Of a stretch of DNA of 64,000 bases, positions 32,717 to 41,579 are shown in pieces. Below the pieces are notes generated by a model. That model did no database searches. It was not told the origin of the DNA and was given only the letters and a program-made list of their open reading frames with translations. The position numbers and the translations under genes are program-made. Numbering within the stretch: position 1 is the first letter of the stretch; each line of letters starts with the position of its first letter. The stretch comes from a virus, in IMG/VR virus record IMGVR_UViG_3300023284_001318, positions 1 through 64,000 of that record; one strand, given 5' to 3'.

Positions 32717-32729
32717 TTAGGAGGAGAAA

Positions 32730-32942
32730 ATGGAAGAGAATGTTGAAAGGATTGTTGTATCTTATAACTTAGTTCCCGGAACTCGCAGAGCTAATAACTG
32801 TACTTTCTGTGGTCGTTCGGGAATGGTGTCTAATTATGTAGCTGGTGTATATGTAGTTCAGCTTTGTGAACGATGTACCCAGAATCCTCCCGGAGCGGTC
32901 AAAGTTACCGAAGAAAAACCAGAGACTAAGAAGAAGAAATAA
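32730..32942 (+). CDS. Zinc-finger protein
   Basis: 70 residues. CTFCGRSG and CERCTQ form a two-CxxC zinc site; the tail is Lys-rich. AGGAGGAG precedes the ATG, just after the terminator. Confidence 0.6.
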   Translation: MEENVERIVVSYNLVPGTRRANNCTFCGRSGMVSNYVAGVYVVQLCERCTQNPPGAVKVTEEKPETKKKK

Positions 32943-32984
32943 TTCAGTCGGTAGTCGAAAGGTTTAAATTAGCGGAGGTATAAA

Positions 32985-33524
32985 GTGGCGAAAACAGATA
33001 TTTCTCTAAAGGAAGCGCATAATGTTGCCGGGGAATTAGCGCGGCAAACTCGACTATATCTAAAGCTCGAAGAGATCCTTGGGATAGCTTTGCAGGCCGA
33101 ATCTGATAAAGAATCTCTTTTAAAAGAGATTGAAACATTACGGACTAATAGAAATAAGGTTAAGGTTGAGTCCGAAAAGTATGTTGGTGAAATTAAAACT
33201 GAGATAAGAAAGATTGAGGCAGAGTTGGGTGATCTTAAAGCGGTAGGTGAGGTACACAGGAAAGAACGTTTAGAGGTTGCCGCTAAGGATAATAAGTTCC
33301 TAACTGATAAAGCAGGGTCTATGCGCAGAGAAGTTGACGGACTTGTTAAGGAGCGTGACGATATTTTTGCGGAACTTCCTGTAGTCAGAACGGAGGTTGA
33401 TGCTGAAATCAGGAAACATAGGACTTTAGCAGAGCGTGAAAAGAAGAAACTTGATGATGAATTGTCTGATTCTCAGAATAAACTCAGGGTGTTTAAGACA
33501 AATATTGCAGGGGTGCATGATTAG
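32985..33524 (+). CDS. Coiled-coil protein
   Basis: 179 residues from GTG 32985. Nearly all helical, with heptads (KESLLKEIETLRTNRNKVKV, VGEIKTEIRKIEAELGDLKA). Could be a tail or internal virion scaffold. Function unknown. Confidence 0.6.
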   Translation: MAKTDISLKEAHNVAGELARQTRLYLKLEEILGIALQAESDKESLLKEIETLRTNRNKVKVESEKYVGEIKTEIRKIEAELGDLKAVGEVHRKERLEVAAKDNKFLTDKAGSMRREVDGLVKERDDIFAELPVVRTEVDAEIRKHRTLAEREKKKLDDELSDSQNKLRVFKTNIAGVHD

Positions 33525-33538
33525 GAGAAGGAAAGAAA

Positions 33539-33862
33539 GTGGTTATAAGGACAATGAAAATATCAACATTGATTCTAGCGTTTTTGTTGCTGGCTATCCC
33601 CGCCTGGGGTGCGCCACCCGTTCTTACTTGGACAGATGTCTCGACACTAGAGGACGGCTTTGCAATTGAGCAAAACGGTCCTGGAGGATGGGTAGAGATA
33701 GGTAGGGTTGGGCCTAATGCTGAGACCTATACTGATAACGCCTCTCCAGATGAGGGCTGTTACCGAGTCGGGTCATTCATAACTCTTAGCGGAGTGGATG
33801 TGTTTAGCGTATATAGCAACAAAGCCTGCAAGATTAACGGGGTTGTTCTTTTGGTGCAGTAA
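33539..33862 (+). CDS. Exported fibronectin-III-like protein
   Basis: 107 residues from GTG 33539 (AGGAGAAGG upstream) or ATG 33554. Signal peptide LILAFLLLAIPAWGAPP, then a domain ending in the pattern SPDEGCYRVGSFITLSGVDV, like a fibronectin type III fold. A disulphide is possible between two Cys. Confidence 0.6.
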   Translation: MVIRTMKISTLILAFLLLAIPAWGAPPVLTWTDVSTLEDGFAIEQNGPGGWVEIGRVGPNAETYTDNASPDEGCYRVGSFITLSGVDVFSVYSNKACKINGVVLLVQ

Positions 33863-33871
33863 GGAAGAGAG

Positions 33872-34276
33872 ATGGCCCTTGCCCTTCGCAAAGCAACGAT
33901 AATGGGATTCCACAGTGTGGCTTATTTTACAACCCCCGATGGGATTGGTGATCGGGTAGTTGTCTCGTCAGAACAATATAAAAGGGTTCAACAAGTTGCC
34001 TCTTCTATTCGCCCTAGAGGAAATTCTAGGATAATTGGAGCAGCAACATTAGCCTTTTACGATACTTCTGACGGGTTTCTCCAACCTGGCGATTATACTC
34101 TTGCCGGTGATTCTTTAGTAATACAACGAGAGTTTACGCCAAGAAGTAGGGGCCGAATGTTTTGGTTAGATAGGAGTGAATGGAGCGGTAATCCAGATAA
34201 TCCAAGGACGCTTAGAGCCAACACGATAACGGTGAATGGAGAACCTATTGTAGTTAAGAACGGAGTGCTTCAGTAA
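33872..34276 (+). CDS. Tail-region structural protein
   Basis: 134 residues, beta-rich (FYDTSDGFLQPGDYTLAGDS). It overlaps the next gene by 1 bp and belongs to the tailspike block. Confidence 0.5.
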   Translation: MALALRKATIMGFHSVAYFTTPDGIGDRVVVSSEQYKRVQQVASSIRPRGNSRIIGAATLAFYDTSDGFLQPGDYTLAGDSLVIQREFTPRSRGRMFWLDRSEWSGNPDNPRTLRANTITVNGEPIVVKNGVLQ

Positions 34277-35007
34277 TGGCTTTCTCTTTTGATGTAGGGC
34301 CACATTTCAATATTGCCGGCCCTAATATTACTTCTGTAGCCGTTACAAGCGTGGTGGTGTCAGCTGGCGCAAGTGCTGTATTCGCCGGTCTTGATTGGAA
34401 TAACCCTACTGAGCTTACCCCTTCGTCTGTTCAATGGGATGTTGCAGGTGTAGATGAAGCACTTGCACCACAGATTACGTCGGCCTTTGAAGGAACATCA
34501 GACTATCAAACTGCGATCTATGGTCGCCTGGCTCCTAAGTCTGGTACTCTAACTATGACGGCCACTTGGAGCTCACAGATTGCTAGAGCATTTATGGGCG
34601 TGATGGGAGTGTCTGGAGGATCAACTTCTTCGCTGTCTAAGACGACAAGCGAAAACGATGGTCAAAGCGAGGGTCAAAACGAACCCAAGATTGACATTAC
34701 AACTCAGGTAAATGCCTCTGTGATTCTCGCCAATTTTGGTCATAGACACGATGCTCTAAGTTCGCCGGATGTAGGAACAGAGTTTTACGACCACGATGCA
34801 ACCGATAACGATGCTCATGCGGGATCATACCTAGAGAAAGCAACATTAGGAGCGCAGACAATGGCCTGGACGCTAGGGACTGCACCGAGTGATGCTAGAT
34901 GGGTGGCCACGGCTATTGAGTATGAGATTCTTGTTCCCATTCAGACATTAGCACCAACACAATCACAGATGAACTCAGGCGGCATGGTTGGAAGGGTTTA
35001 TATATAA
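34276..35007 (+). CDS. Tail-region structural protein
   Basis: 243 residues, beta-rich and low in charge (SVAVTSVVVSAGASAVFAGL), in a one-base overlap chain with both neighbours. Likely a virion surface protein or baseplate-like adaptor for the tailspike. Confidence 0.55.
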   Translation: MAFSFDVGPHFNIAGPNITSVAVTSVVVSAGASAVFAGLDWNNPTELTPSSVQWDVAGVDEALAPQITSAFEGTSDYQTAIYGRLAPKSGTLTMTATWSSQIARAFMGVMGVSGGSTSSLSKTTSENDGQSEGQNEPKIDITTQVNASVILANFGHRHDALSSPDVGTEFYDHDATDNDAHAGSYLEKATLGAQTMAWTLGTAPSDARWVATAIEYEILVPIQTLAPTQSQMNSGGMVGRVYI

Positions 35008-36707
35008 TGGCAGCAACCCTACCCACAAGTGACGTAGATGTATCCCTACCGTGGACTCTAGGAAGTCCACCGGGGTCGGTCATCAACGTAGATGCCGACC
35101 ATGGAGCTAATTTTCAGACTGCTATTAATAACGTCAGTCCTGGGGATGAGATTGAGTTGACTGCGGGTCAGACGTACACGGGGACATTTGCTATCGAAGA
35201 CACCACAGCAGACGGAACAGACTGGATCATTATTCGCACCAGTGCCCACGCTTCTCTGCCGGCTTTGGGAGACTCAAGGGTCCATCCGTCTGATGCCTCA
35301 AACATGGCAAAGATTGAAACCAACTCTATTGGGAGTACCCCGCTTTTTAGAGTTGATCTTGCCGCAAAAAAGGTTCGCTTTGTTGGAATAGAGTTTTCAA
35401 ACACCAACACAGGTACTACTGATCGTGGGAGCCAACTGCTGATAGTTGGTAGAAATAGTGGCGGCGGTAGTCCAACTCTGGAGAGCGACTTGGCTGATGG
35501 GATTATCGTTGATCGGTGTTACATGCACGGAACTACCGTGGGAAGTCAACGAGAAGGGATACTTGTCAACGCTAAAAACTTTGCCGTTATTCACTCTTAC
35601 ATTGACGACATACACGACAACAAAGGAGTTGGAAATGACGTTCAATGTGTGTTCCTGAACTTGGGCAGTGGCCCTCATCTAATTGATAACAACGAACTAC
35701 GGGGCAGTGATGAGCCAATTATGATGGGTGACAATCCCGTGTTAAGTGGTACAGCGTGGAAGATTCCTTCTAATGCGACCATAACCAGAAACTATATACA
35801 CATTCCCACGGATGCTTATTTTGATACATTTCGCGCCAAGAATCTTATGGAGTTCAAAGACTGCTTTCAGGTTTTAGTCGAAGGAAACTGGTTTGAGCGA
35901 ATGAGTGATGTTGCCGCTCAAGACGGTTCTATTGTATTGCCTGGTAGTACGCGGGGTGATGGGGATAGAACCGACGATATTACTATTCGATATAATGTTT
36001 TTGAGAACGCCCATAAGGGGCCAAAATTCAATCCAGCAGACTCCAACACTTCAATCCTTCGTATGGATTTTCACGATAATTTACTTATCGGAATACGAGA
36101 TTATCACTTCTCGATTAGTGCTGGAGGGACTGGAAGCGTAAACGAGGACTACAATATTACTCATAACACCTGCATGGGGGTAGGTGCTGGTGACATGCTT
36201 AATCGTGTTCTCTTTTGGCTCTCTTTAGTTGCTGCAAACGATGGTTTCATTTTCATGGATAATATTTGTCAAGATAAGTCAACGGCTGGTGCAAACGAAG
36301 GAATGTGGATGAGTGGTAAACAGTCCGGCTTTGACTCATTTAGCAACGCTACAAGCGGAACAAGCGAAGTGAACAATAACATCATAATAGATAGTCGCGG
36401 CGCTGTTGTGTGGGAGAACAACACAAACTTTGGCGACAGGGCAGATTTTGGTCATAGGCTTATTCAGATTGCTGCGGTCAATTTCGCAGGTGGCTCCACG
36501 CCTGCCACCGTAGCAGACCATGCACTCACAGCAGGAAGTCAATACTCATCTACCGGAGCAGATCCAGCCACAGATGGCAAAGACATGGGCGCGGACATTG
36601 CGACTCTACTTACAAAGATAGACGGAGCAAAGAGCGGCGTGTGGGCGGCTACTATTGTTGTCCTCACCGAAGCAGACCTGGAGCCTTTGAGAGGGGTAAT
36701 AGGGTAG
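35007..36707 (+). CDS. Right-handed beta-helix tailspike
   Basis: 566 residues. After a short N-terminus the sequence runs through repeated short strands with Asn/Asp turns (VINVDADHGANFQTAINNVS, GIIVDRCYMHGTTVGSQREG, NATITRNYIHIPTDAYFDTF), the hallmark of pectate-lyase-like beta-helices. Such proteins bind and cut surface polysaccharide during adsorption. Catalytic residues cannot be fixed by eye. Confidence 0.75.
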   Translation: MAATLPTSDVDVSLPWTLGSPPGSVINVDADHGANFQTAINNVSPGDEIELTAGQTYTGTFAIEDTTADGTDWIIIRTSAHASLPALGDSRVHPSDASNMAKIETNSIGSTPLFRVDLAAKKVRFVGIEFSNTNTGTTDRGSQLLIVGRNSGGGSPTLESDLADGIIVDRCYMHGTTVGSQREGILVNAKNFAVIHSYIDDIHDNKGVGNDVQCVFLNLGSGPHLIDNNELRGSDEPIMMGDNPVLSGTAWKIPSNATITRNYIHIPTDAYFDTFRAKNLMEFKDCFQVLVEGNWFERMSDVAAQDGSIVLPGSTRGDGDRTDDITIRYNVFENAHKGPKFNPADSNTSILRMDFHDNLLIGIRDYHFSISAGGTGSVNEDYNITHNTCMGVGAGDMLNRVLFWLSLVAANDGFIFMDNICQDKSTAGANEGMWMSGKQSGFDSFSNATSGTSEVNNNIIIDSRGAVVWENNTNFGDRADFGHRLIQIAAVNFAGGSTPATVADHALTAGSQYSSTGADPATDGKDMGADIATLLTKIDGAKSGVWAATIVVLTEADLEPLRGVIG

Positions 36708-36710
36708 TCA

Positions 36711-36917
36711 ATGAGTTATGTGAGGCCCACTGATCCGATCTTAGATGGCTGGTATATAATACGTGAAGAGATAGGCAAGTTAAACTTATATCAGATGCCA
36801 TGTAAGTGTGGCGGACCAATCGAGTTGACTAGAGAACAGGTAACAAAACTAAGAGATATTTTCACTGAATATTTAGAGGATTCTCAAAACATAGAGCAAT
36901 TGAAACATGGCAATTGA
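36711..36917 (+). CDS. Hypothetical small protein
   Basis: 68 residues with one CKC pair (MPCKCGGPIELTREQVTKLR) and a helical tail ending QLKHGN. Its last 11 bp overlap the next start in the sequence ATGGCAATTGA, which is nearly repeated at the end of the next gene. Confidence 0.5.
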   Translation: MSYVRPTDPILDGWYIIREEIGKLNLYQMPCKCGGPIELTREQVTKLRDIFTEYLEDSQNIEQLKHGN

Positions 36918-37065
36918 ACACAGCTTAATGACACACGTTCACAATATTGTAATAATATTAGCATCTCTCGTCTTGACGGGGATTCTTTTTAGTCTAGTAC
37001 GAGATATAATTCAATCATTAAGACAACAATGGAAATGGAAACATGGCGAGTGAACACAATTTAAT
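36903..37065 (+). repeat. 27-bp imperfect direct repeat across two gene junctions
   Basis: 36903-36929 and 37039-37065 match at 23 of 27 positions. Each copy spans an 11-bp gene overlap, the end of one gene and the start of the next, and the two copies exactly bracket the membrane peptide gene. Confidence 0.85.
36907..37053 (+). CDS. 48-residue membrane peptide in a repeat-flanked cassette
   Basis: ATG 36907, TGA 37051-37053. MAIEHSLMTHVHNIVIILAS and LVLTGILFSLV form one transmembrane helix; the end is KWKHGE. Both the gene before and this gene end KHG(N/E), and both this gene and the next begin MA(I/S)EH(S/N)L. Confidence 0.6.
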   Translation: MAIEHSLMTHVHNIVIILASLVLTGILFSLVRDIIQSLRQQWKWKHGE

Positions 37066-37354
37066 CAATCACCGCCCTTGGTGGCACAGGACTAATAGGG
37101 TACAACGTAATCCCTTTGATCCAGTTGAGCTAACTCAACATCTGGAATGGTGTAGAACTTGTAAGATGGACGTGGATGTCCAGGTTGAAGCTGCAAATGC
37201 TGGAGGCGTAGATGTTTATAGGAAGCGGTGTAAGAGATGTGGGGGTGTGATGCAGCATGGAATAGCTAGAAGATTCGTAACGGCAGAAAATAAAAAACCG
37301 TTACCAAGAAAAGCGTGGGAATTTATTAAACAATTAGGAAGAGATAGGAGGTAA
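37043..37354 (+). CDS. Zinc-ribbon protein
   Basis: 103 residues, with CRTCKMDVD and CKRCGGVMQH about 25 residues apart. Starts inside the end of the previous gene (11-bp overlap). Function unknown. Confidence 0.55.
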   Translation: MASEHNLINHRPWWHRTNRVQRNPFDPVELTQHLEWCRTCKMDVDVQVEAANAGGVDVYRKRCKRCGGVMQHGIARRFVTAENKKPLPRKAWEFIKQLGRDRR

Positions 37355-37360
37355 GGTCAA

Positions 37361-37828
37361 ATGGGTAAATATTCGTTGGATGCAAAGGATCACACAACAC
37401 ATGCTTCAAGTATTTTTCCTGCATGTGCAATAGTAATGGCAGCGGGTGAAGCTGCAGAGATAGTAGAGATGATAATGAGCGGATCTGGAGTTACGGCGGC
37501 GGCTGATACTCAGCATGACGCTAGAGGCACGCACTCTACCAATGCGGGTGCTGGTACAAGCACGGCTCAGACAGCTAATCTGTGGGATGACAGATCGGCG
37601 GCATCAAACGCAGTAGGCTCTGTGTTGTATACCGCAGTGCCTACAACTGTTGACACCGTTCATGATGTGACCTTTGGGTTTAACCAGCGTGGTGGCATGA
37701 GATGGGCTGTTCCTCGCGGAGAGGGAATCAGGGTCAACGGTGATGACGCGAAACTTGCCTACCGCTGGTCGGTTCTATCGGTCGCCGCCGGTAAGGTGAA
37801 CGGAAATATACATTGGTGGGAACCGTGA
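37361..37828 (+). CDS. Tail-region structural protein
   Basis: 155 residues, Ala/Gly/Thr-rich (STNAGAGTSTAQTANLWDDR), with an ending SVLSVAAGKVNGNIHWWEP. Composition suits a virion surface protein. Confidence 0.5.
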   Translation: MGKYSLDAKDHTTHASSIFPACAIVMAAGEAAEIVEMIMSGSGVTAAADTQHDARGTHSTNAGAGTSTAQTANLWDDRSAASNAVGSVLYTAVPTTVDTVHDVTFGFNQRGGMRWAVPRGEGIRVNGDDAKLAYRWSVLSVAAGKVNGNIHWWEP

Positions 37829-37897
37829 TTTAGCTGTAGCTATTGCTATTGGTGGGGGTATGTGTTATATTATACTGAAATTCATAGGAGGTGTAAT

Positions 37898-38404
37898 ATG
37901 GCACGAGTTCCTGTTGGTCAAAAAGAGTGGGTTTTTAAAGAGTGGGTTTATGTTGATGAGAGAGATCTTTCACTATTATCAAGATTCAAATGGTATCTGA
38001 TGAAAGGGCCGTGGGCTTCATATGCTACAACAAAAATTAAGGGCAAAACGATTTATATGCACCGCTTTTTGCTTAAAGCCCCAAAAAGAAAGCAGGTAGA
38101 TCACATTAATGGTAATGGTCTAGATAACCGACGGTCTAATTTAAGACTTGCGACCGTGTCTGAACAGGCCGCTAATTCCAAGTCCAAAAAGAAAAGGGCG
38201 CCGGTTTGTTCCTCATATAAGGGAGTTAGTTGGCACAACACAAAGACTGGCGGTTGCTGGCGGGCTGAACTGGAACAGAAAACAAAGGGCAAGCGTAAGC
38301 GATATATCAAGTATGCTTCCACACAGGAACAAGCAGCCTTGCTATACAACGCGCTGGCCCTAGAACACTTTGGTGTATTTGCTAAGGTAAACGAGATAAC
38401 ATAG
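37898..38404 (+). CDS. HNH-AP2 homing endonuclease
   Basis: 168 residues from ATG 37898 with AGGAGGTG upstream (the open frame upstream lacks a binding site). HNH motif VDHINGNGLDNRRSNLRLAT near residue 63 and AP2 domain SSYKGVSWHNTKTGGCWRAE near 105. Paralogous to 3476-4015. It sits between two structural genes with almost no spacing, like a mobile intergenic insertion. Confidence 0.88.
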   Translation: MARVPVGQKEWVFKEWVYVDERDLSLLSRFKWYLMKGPWASYATTKIKGKTIYMHRFLLKAPKRKQVDHINGNGLDNRRSNLRLATVSEQAANSKSKKKRAPVCSSYKGVSWHNTKTGGCWRAELEQKTKGKRKRYIKYASTQEQAALLYNALALEHFGVFAKVNEIT

Positions 38405-38405
38405 T

Positions 38406-39074
38406 GTGGCTGATCTTATTAAAAGGGTGCCATTTGAGCGCCCATCGTTACCGCAAACCGCGCCTCTGGGCAAAGTTCCTCTTGGTCTACTTGAGGTCTC
38501 TGGTTTCTATGCAGCCTGGTCTTCACAAGCTCAATCATTCGTTGCAACACAAAGATATAGAGGTTTTAGTGAGTGGCTTACACAACCTGATAATACTCCA
38601 ATTGAGTGGTGGGGGTTCCTTATTAAGGAGGCTCTTTCTGCCCGCCATGTTTCTATCAAGCAACTTGCTAATTCGTTTAGGAGCAGAGATAGAGACAAGC
38701 TATCGTTATATCAACATCTTACTCAACCTGATTTTGCTTGGGTCTCAGAAGCACTCGGCCTCAACTTTGATGTCACTATTGCAGTTGGAGCACGTCAACA
38801 GTTACTTGACTCGGTTAGGGCTCAAGATAAAAAGCCGGATTATAACCAGCTACTCTATCATCACAAAAGTTTTGCAGTATTATTTACTAAACCCGCAGAC
38901 ATCGTTGGCGCGCTTCAACAACTTACTGGTTCATTCAGGACAACCCTGGAGGGTGTTAAATTAGATGTGCGAGGTTATCAATGGGGGCAGGAAATATCAT
39001 ATATTGTACCATTAGAGCTTACAGGGAACTTATTCCAGGGCATGACTCAATATCGAGATTCAAGACGAAGATAA
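38406..39074 (+). CDS. Structural-region protein of unknown function
   Basis: 222 residues from GTG 38406, one base after the HNH stop. Mixed alpha/beta (SIKQLANSFRSRDRDKLSLY). No ribosome binding site is obvious; translation may depend on the HNH gene upstream or on readthrough from it. Confidence 0.5.
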   Translation: MADLIKRVPFERPSLPQTAPLGKVPLGLLEVSGFYAAWSSQAQSFVATQRYRGFSEWLTQPDNTPIEWWGFLIKEALSARHVSIKQLANSFRSRDRDKLSLYQHLTQPDFAWVSEALGLNFDVTIAVGARQQLLDSVRAQDKKPDYNQLLYHHKSFAVLFTKPADIVGALQQLTGSFRTTLEGVKLDVRGYQWGQEISYIVPLELTGNLFQGMTQYRDSRRR

Positions 39075-39101
39075 CAAGGCGAAGATAATAAGGAGAAATC
39101 T

Positions 39102-39452
39102 ATGAAATACTTTAAGTGCTTACTATTAATCCTCTTCCTGCTCACCCCACTCGGAGTCCTTGCTGAAGAGTCAGGGACACTTGCAACTGCTAAACTTGGG
39201 ACAGGAACCGATAGTGCGAGCACGAATTGCTGTGATATTACAAGGATTATTGCCCATATCATCATAGACGATACGGCAACCGTGCAGATGGGCTGTAGTC
39301 TTGCTTCCCATGGCGGTAATTATGTTGACTTTGGTAGCGGTGAAACATCAACTACCATTGTTGAGACAACTTTTCCCTGCACTAATATTCAAAGTGATGT
39401 AACTGCTCATACGGCGGGGGAAGTAAACGTACACTTTAAGGTCATTCATTAG
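39102..39452 (+). CDS. Exported small protein
   Basis: 116 residues. Signal peptide MKYFKCLLLILFLLTPLGVL with cut after AEE; the mature part has CC, C and C that could form disulphides. AAGGAGAAA upstream. Third exported protein within the tail operon. Confidence 0.6.
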   Translation: MKYFKCLLLILFLLTPLGVLAEESGTLATAKLGTGTDSASTNCCDITRIIAHIIIDDTATVQMGCSLASHGGNYVDFGSGETSTTIVETTFPCTNIQSDVTAHTAGEVNVHFKVIH

Positions 39453-39460
39453 GGGGGATT

Positions 39461-39823
39461 ATGGCGCATTGGATAGACTATCTCATAGACCTCGTAAAAA
39501 ATTCTCAGGTTGATACCAACCAATCGTCGGTGAACACGGCCCTTACTGTGACCCGTGCTGCTGTGGCAGGTAGGCATCATGTGGTTGTTACGTGTGATGC
39601 TTCTTATTCTTCTAGCTCTGCTTCGGGAGAACTTACAATTCTTTTTGGCACGACTATTATAGCGAGGAAAGACATACATGGGGCGGGAGCTATCTCATTC
39701 GGGATTTTTGGTCATCAAAATCCGACCGTGAACCAACTGGTTGAAGCTCAACTTGCTGCGGGCGGATCTGGAGTAACGGGAAGTATCACGTTCACAACAT
39801 ATTCAACGGGGCCTTCGGCGTGA
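39461..39823 (+). CDS. Tail-region structural protein
   Basis: 120 residues, beta-rich (HHVVVTCDASYSSSSASGEL). A GGGGGG tract upstream of ATG. Its 3' end overlaps the antisense HNH gene by 76 bp. Confidence 0.5.
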   Translation: MAHWIDYLIDLVKNSQVDTNQSSVNTALTVTRAAVAGRHHVVVTCDASYSSSSASGELTILFGTTIIARKDIHGAGAISFGIFGHQNPTVNQLVEAQLAAGGSGVTGSITFTTYSTGPSA

Positions 39824-40470
39824 GTATTCCGTTTATGTGGACAGATTTTATAATATGCTTTTGCAGCATTGCAATTATGACAAAGGACCTGAAGACCTGG
39901 AGGATATTCGTTTGCTTTTAACCAAACATAAAGACGAAATCCTCCGCGATGTGGGGAGAATACCATTGCTTGCTTACGTCCGCCGCCATTTATATGATCT
40001 AAACAGAGGAATTCGTGCGTTGTTTCATTGCAGCAATTACATCTCCATCCTCCGTAAGCTAAAATTGCAGCTTCGCGTAGTCGTAATCGTTGTTCTCTGT
40101 TTCTTTGTTTTTCGTAATCTGGATTTTTTAAAAGAAATCGTACGCGAGCCTTTCTTCTTTGTGTTTTTATACGGTCTGGGTTGTTTTTTCTCCATTCTTT
40201 GGTCATTAGTTTACCTCGTTCAGATTCTCTATAAATTTTCGCTTTCTGGGGATATCGTTCTCTATATCTTTTTGATGCTTCTCGCATCCATTGTTTTACT
40301 TTTTCGGGATGTCTTTTCTGATATCGTTTTACTTTCTCTCGCATCTTTTCTGGATATTTTAACCAATGTTTACGGTCAGATTCACGTACTCGTTCAGGAT
40401 GTTTTTGACGGTATCTTCGGGTTCTTTCCCGTTGGCTTTCTCTTGCTTTTATTGGGTCTTTGTATGGCAT
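39748..40470 (-). CDS. Antisense HNH endonuclease
   Basis: 240 residues on the strand opposite to all neighbours. The N-terminal half holds repeated charged helices (RYRQKHPERVRESDRKHWLK, YPEKMREKVKRYQKRHPEKV). The C-terminal half is a zinc HNH domain (CNCC...CLDHINGGGRKQ...CHNCNAAK). Its own promoter lies at 40603-40632. The C-terminus runs into the tail of the facing gene. Best read as a selfish endonuclease inserted between tail genes. Confidence 0.82.
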   Translation of the reverse strand: MPYKDPIKARESQRERTRRYRQKHPERVRESDRKHWLKYPEKMREKVKRYQKRHPEKVKQWMREASKRYRERYPQKAKIYRESERGKLMTKEWRKNNPDRIKTQRRKARVRFLLKNPDYEKQRNREQRLRLREAAILAYGGWRCNCCNETTHEFLCLDHINGGGRKQAMVFSPHRGGFRLYVWLKANEYPPGLQVLCHNCNAAKAYYKICPHKRNTHAEGPVEYVVNVILPVTPDPPAAS

Positions 40471-40591
40471 TATTTTCTTTTCTTATTCCACCACGCACTC
40501 TTGCACCTCGGACATATTCGTACCTCCGGTTGTTTAGGATACCATCTGTGATTACAGCGAAGACATTTAAGATAAGGGATATTAATTCTCA

Positions 40592-40632
40592 TATACTTTG
40601 CAGTATACCGCAAAGTATATTAGTTTGTCAAG
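40592..40632 (-). promoter_or_regulatory. Promoter with operator-like palindrome for the antisense HNH gene
   Basis: On the minus strand TTGACA (40632-40627), 18-bp spacer, TATACT (40608-40603). An 11-bp perfect inverted repeat, ATATACTTTGC/GCAAAGTATAT (40592-40602/40611-40621), with an 8-bp centre covers the -10 and spacer, a good place for a repressor. It could also form a hairpin in the opposite transcript. Confidence 0.65.
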
Positions 40633-40641
40633 GAGCCTAAA

Positions 40642-41568
40642 TTGTCAAATTTCGATGATTCTGTGACTCGAATCCAGGATTTGCTTGGGAACTTCGCGAG
40701 CGCAACCGATGCAGTTGTGGGCCGTTTATATAATAGTAGGCACCGGAATTTATTAGAAAGCCACGAATGGTCTCGTAAAAAGGGCGAGATTATCCTTGCC
40801 CTAGTGGCAGAGGAAAATAGCGGGACGTTCTTGGTAACTAATGCCAGTTCCACGGCCACTATCACGGGTGGAAGTCTTGGGGATGCCGATGTTGGGAAAT
40901 ACATTCGTTTTGGTAGTGATAACGATATGTATGTGGTGAAGAGCCGGTCTGGGAGTGATGTGACTCTAGGTGATTTCAACGGGACTACCATAAATTATCA
41001 GGGAACTACAGCTACCGCCGCGACCTATGTGATGTTTACCAGATGGTATTCTTTGGGGACGGCCATTGAATCTATCGTAAGCGTTTTTCACACAAACAAA
41101 ATCCACGAAAGAGACCTTGAATTCCTAGATGGACTTGACCCCAGGCGACAATCAACGAGCGATACGCCATTGTATTTTGCTCGTGGTCCTAGGGATCAGA
41201 GTGGCACTAACGACCTTGTGCAGATTGAGTTCTGGCCGAGGGCTAGTTCAACGATTGCCGTGACTGTGGGAATACTCAAGGGGCATACAGATCTGTCCGG
41301 GACTTCGAACCCCATTGTGCCTTCTGGAATCGTAGAGTGGGCGGCGGCGGTCGATGGGTGCTATTTTCTTTTTAGTAAGACGAAGGAACAGAAATGGCTT
41401 CAACTAGCTGGTACTTATAACGGGGAATTGGCAAAGACTAGAGAGCAAGAAATTGCTCTCGATAATAAAAAGTTCGGTCAGTCCTCAGCCATAAAAGATA
41501 TACATGGCGGTGTAGGATTGGCACACACTGATTTTGCTGTGGACCATGATGTTGGTTTTCATCATTAA
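40642..41568 (+). CDS. Head-tail connector / tail tubular-type protein
   Basis: 308 residues from TTG 40642 with AAGGAG upstream. Helical start (SVTRIQDLLGNFASATDAVV), beta-rich centre, then a helical end (KTKEQKWLQLAGTYNGELAK). The layout resembles podovirus head-tail connector (tail tubular A/gp4-type) proteins. Confidence 0.6.
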   Translation: MSNFDDSVTRIQDLLGNFASATDAVVGRLYNSRHRNLLESHEWSRKKGEIILALVAEENSGTFLVTNASSTATITGGSLGDADVGKYIRFGSDNDMYVVKSRSGSDVTLGDFNGTTINYQGTTATAATYVMFTRWYSLGTAIESIVSVFHTNKIHERDLEFLDGLDPRRQSTSDTPLYFARGPRDQSGTNDLVQIEFWPRASSTIAVTVGILKGHTDLSGTSNPIVPSGIVEWAAAVDGCYFLFSKTKEQKWLQLAGTYNGELAKTREQEIALDNKKFGQSSAIKDIHGGVGLAHTDFAVDHDVGFHH

Positions 41569-41579
41569 ACGAGGCACCT

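Noticed and set aside
38404-38964. 186-codon frame overlapping the 38406 gene
   Set aside because: Leu/Ser-rich out-of-frame shadow of the real gene in frame 38406-39074.
39837-40640. 267-codon plus-strand frame
   Set aside because: It is the mirror of the antisense HNH gene, whose zinc ligands and HNH motif are clear; the plus product is a hydrophobic artefact of the complementary codons.
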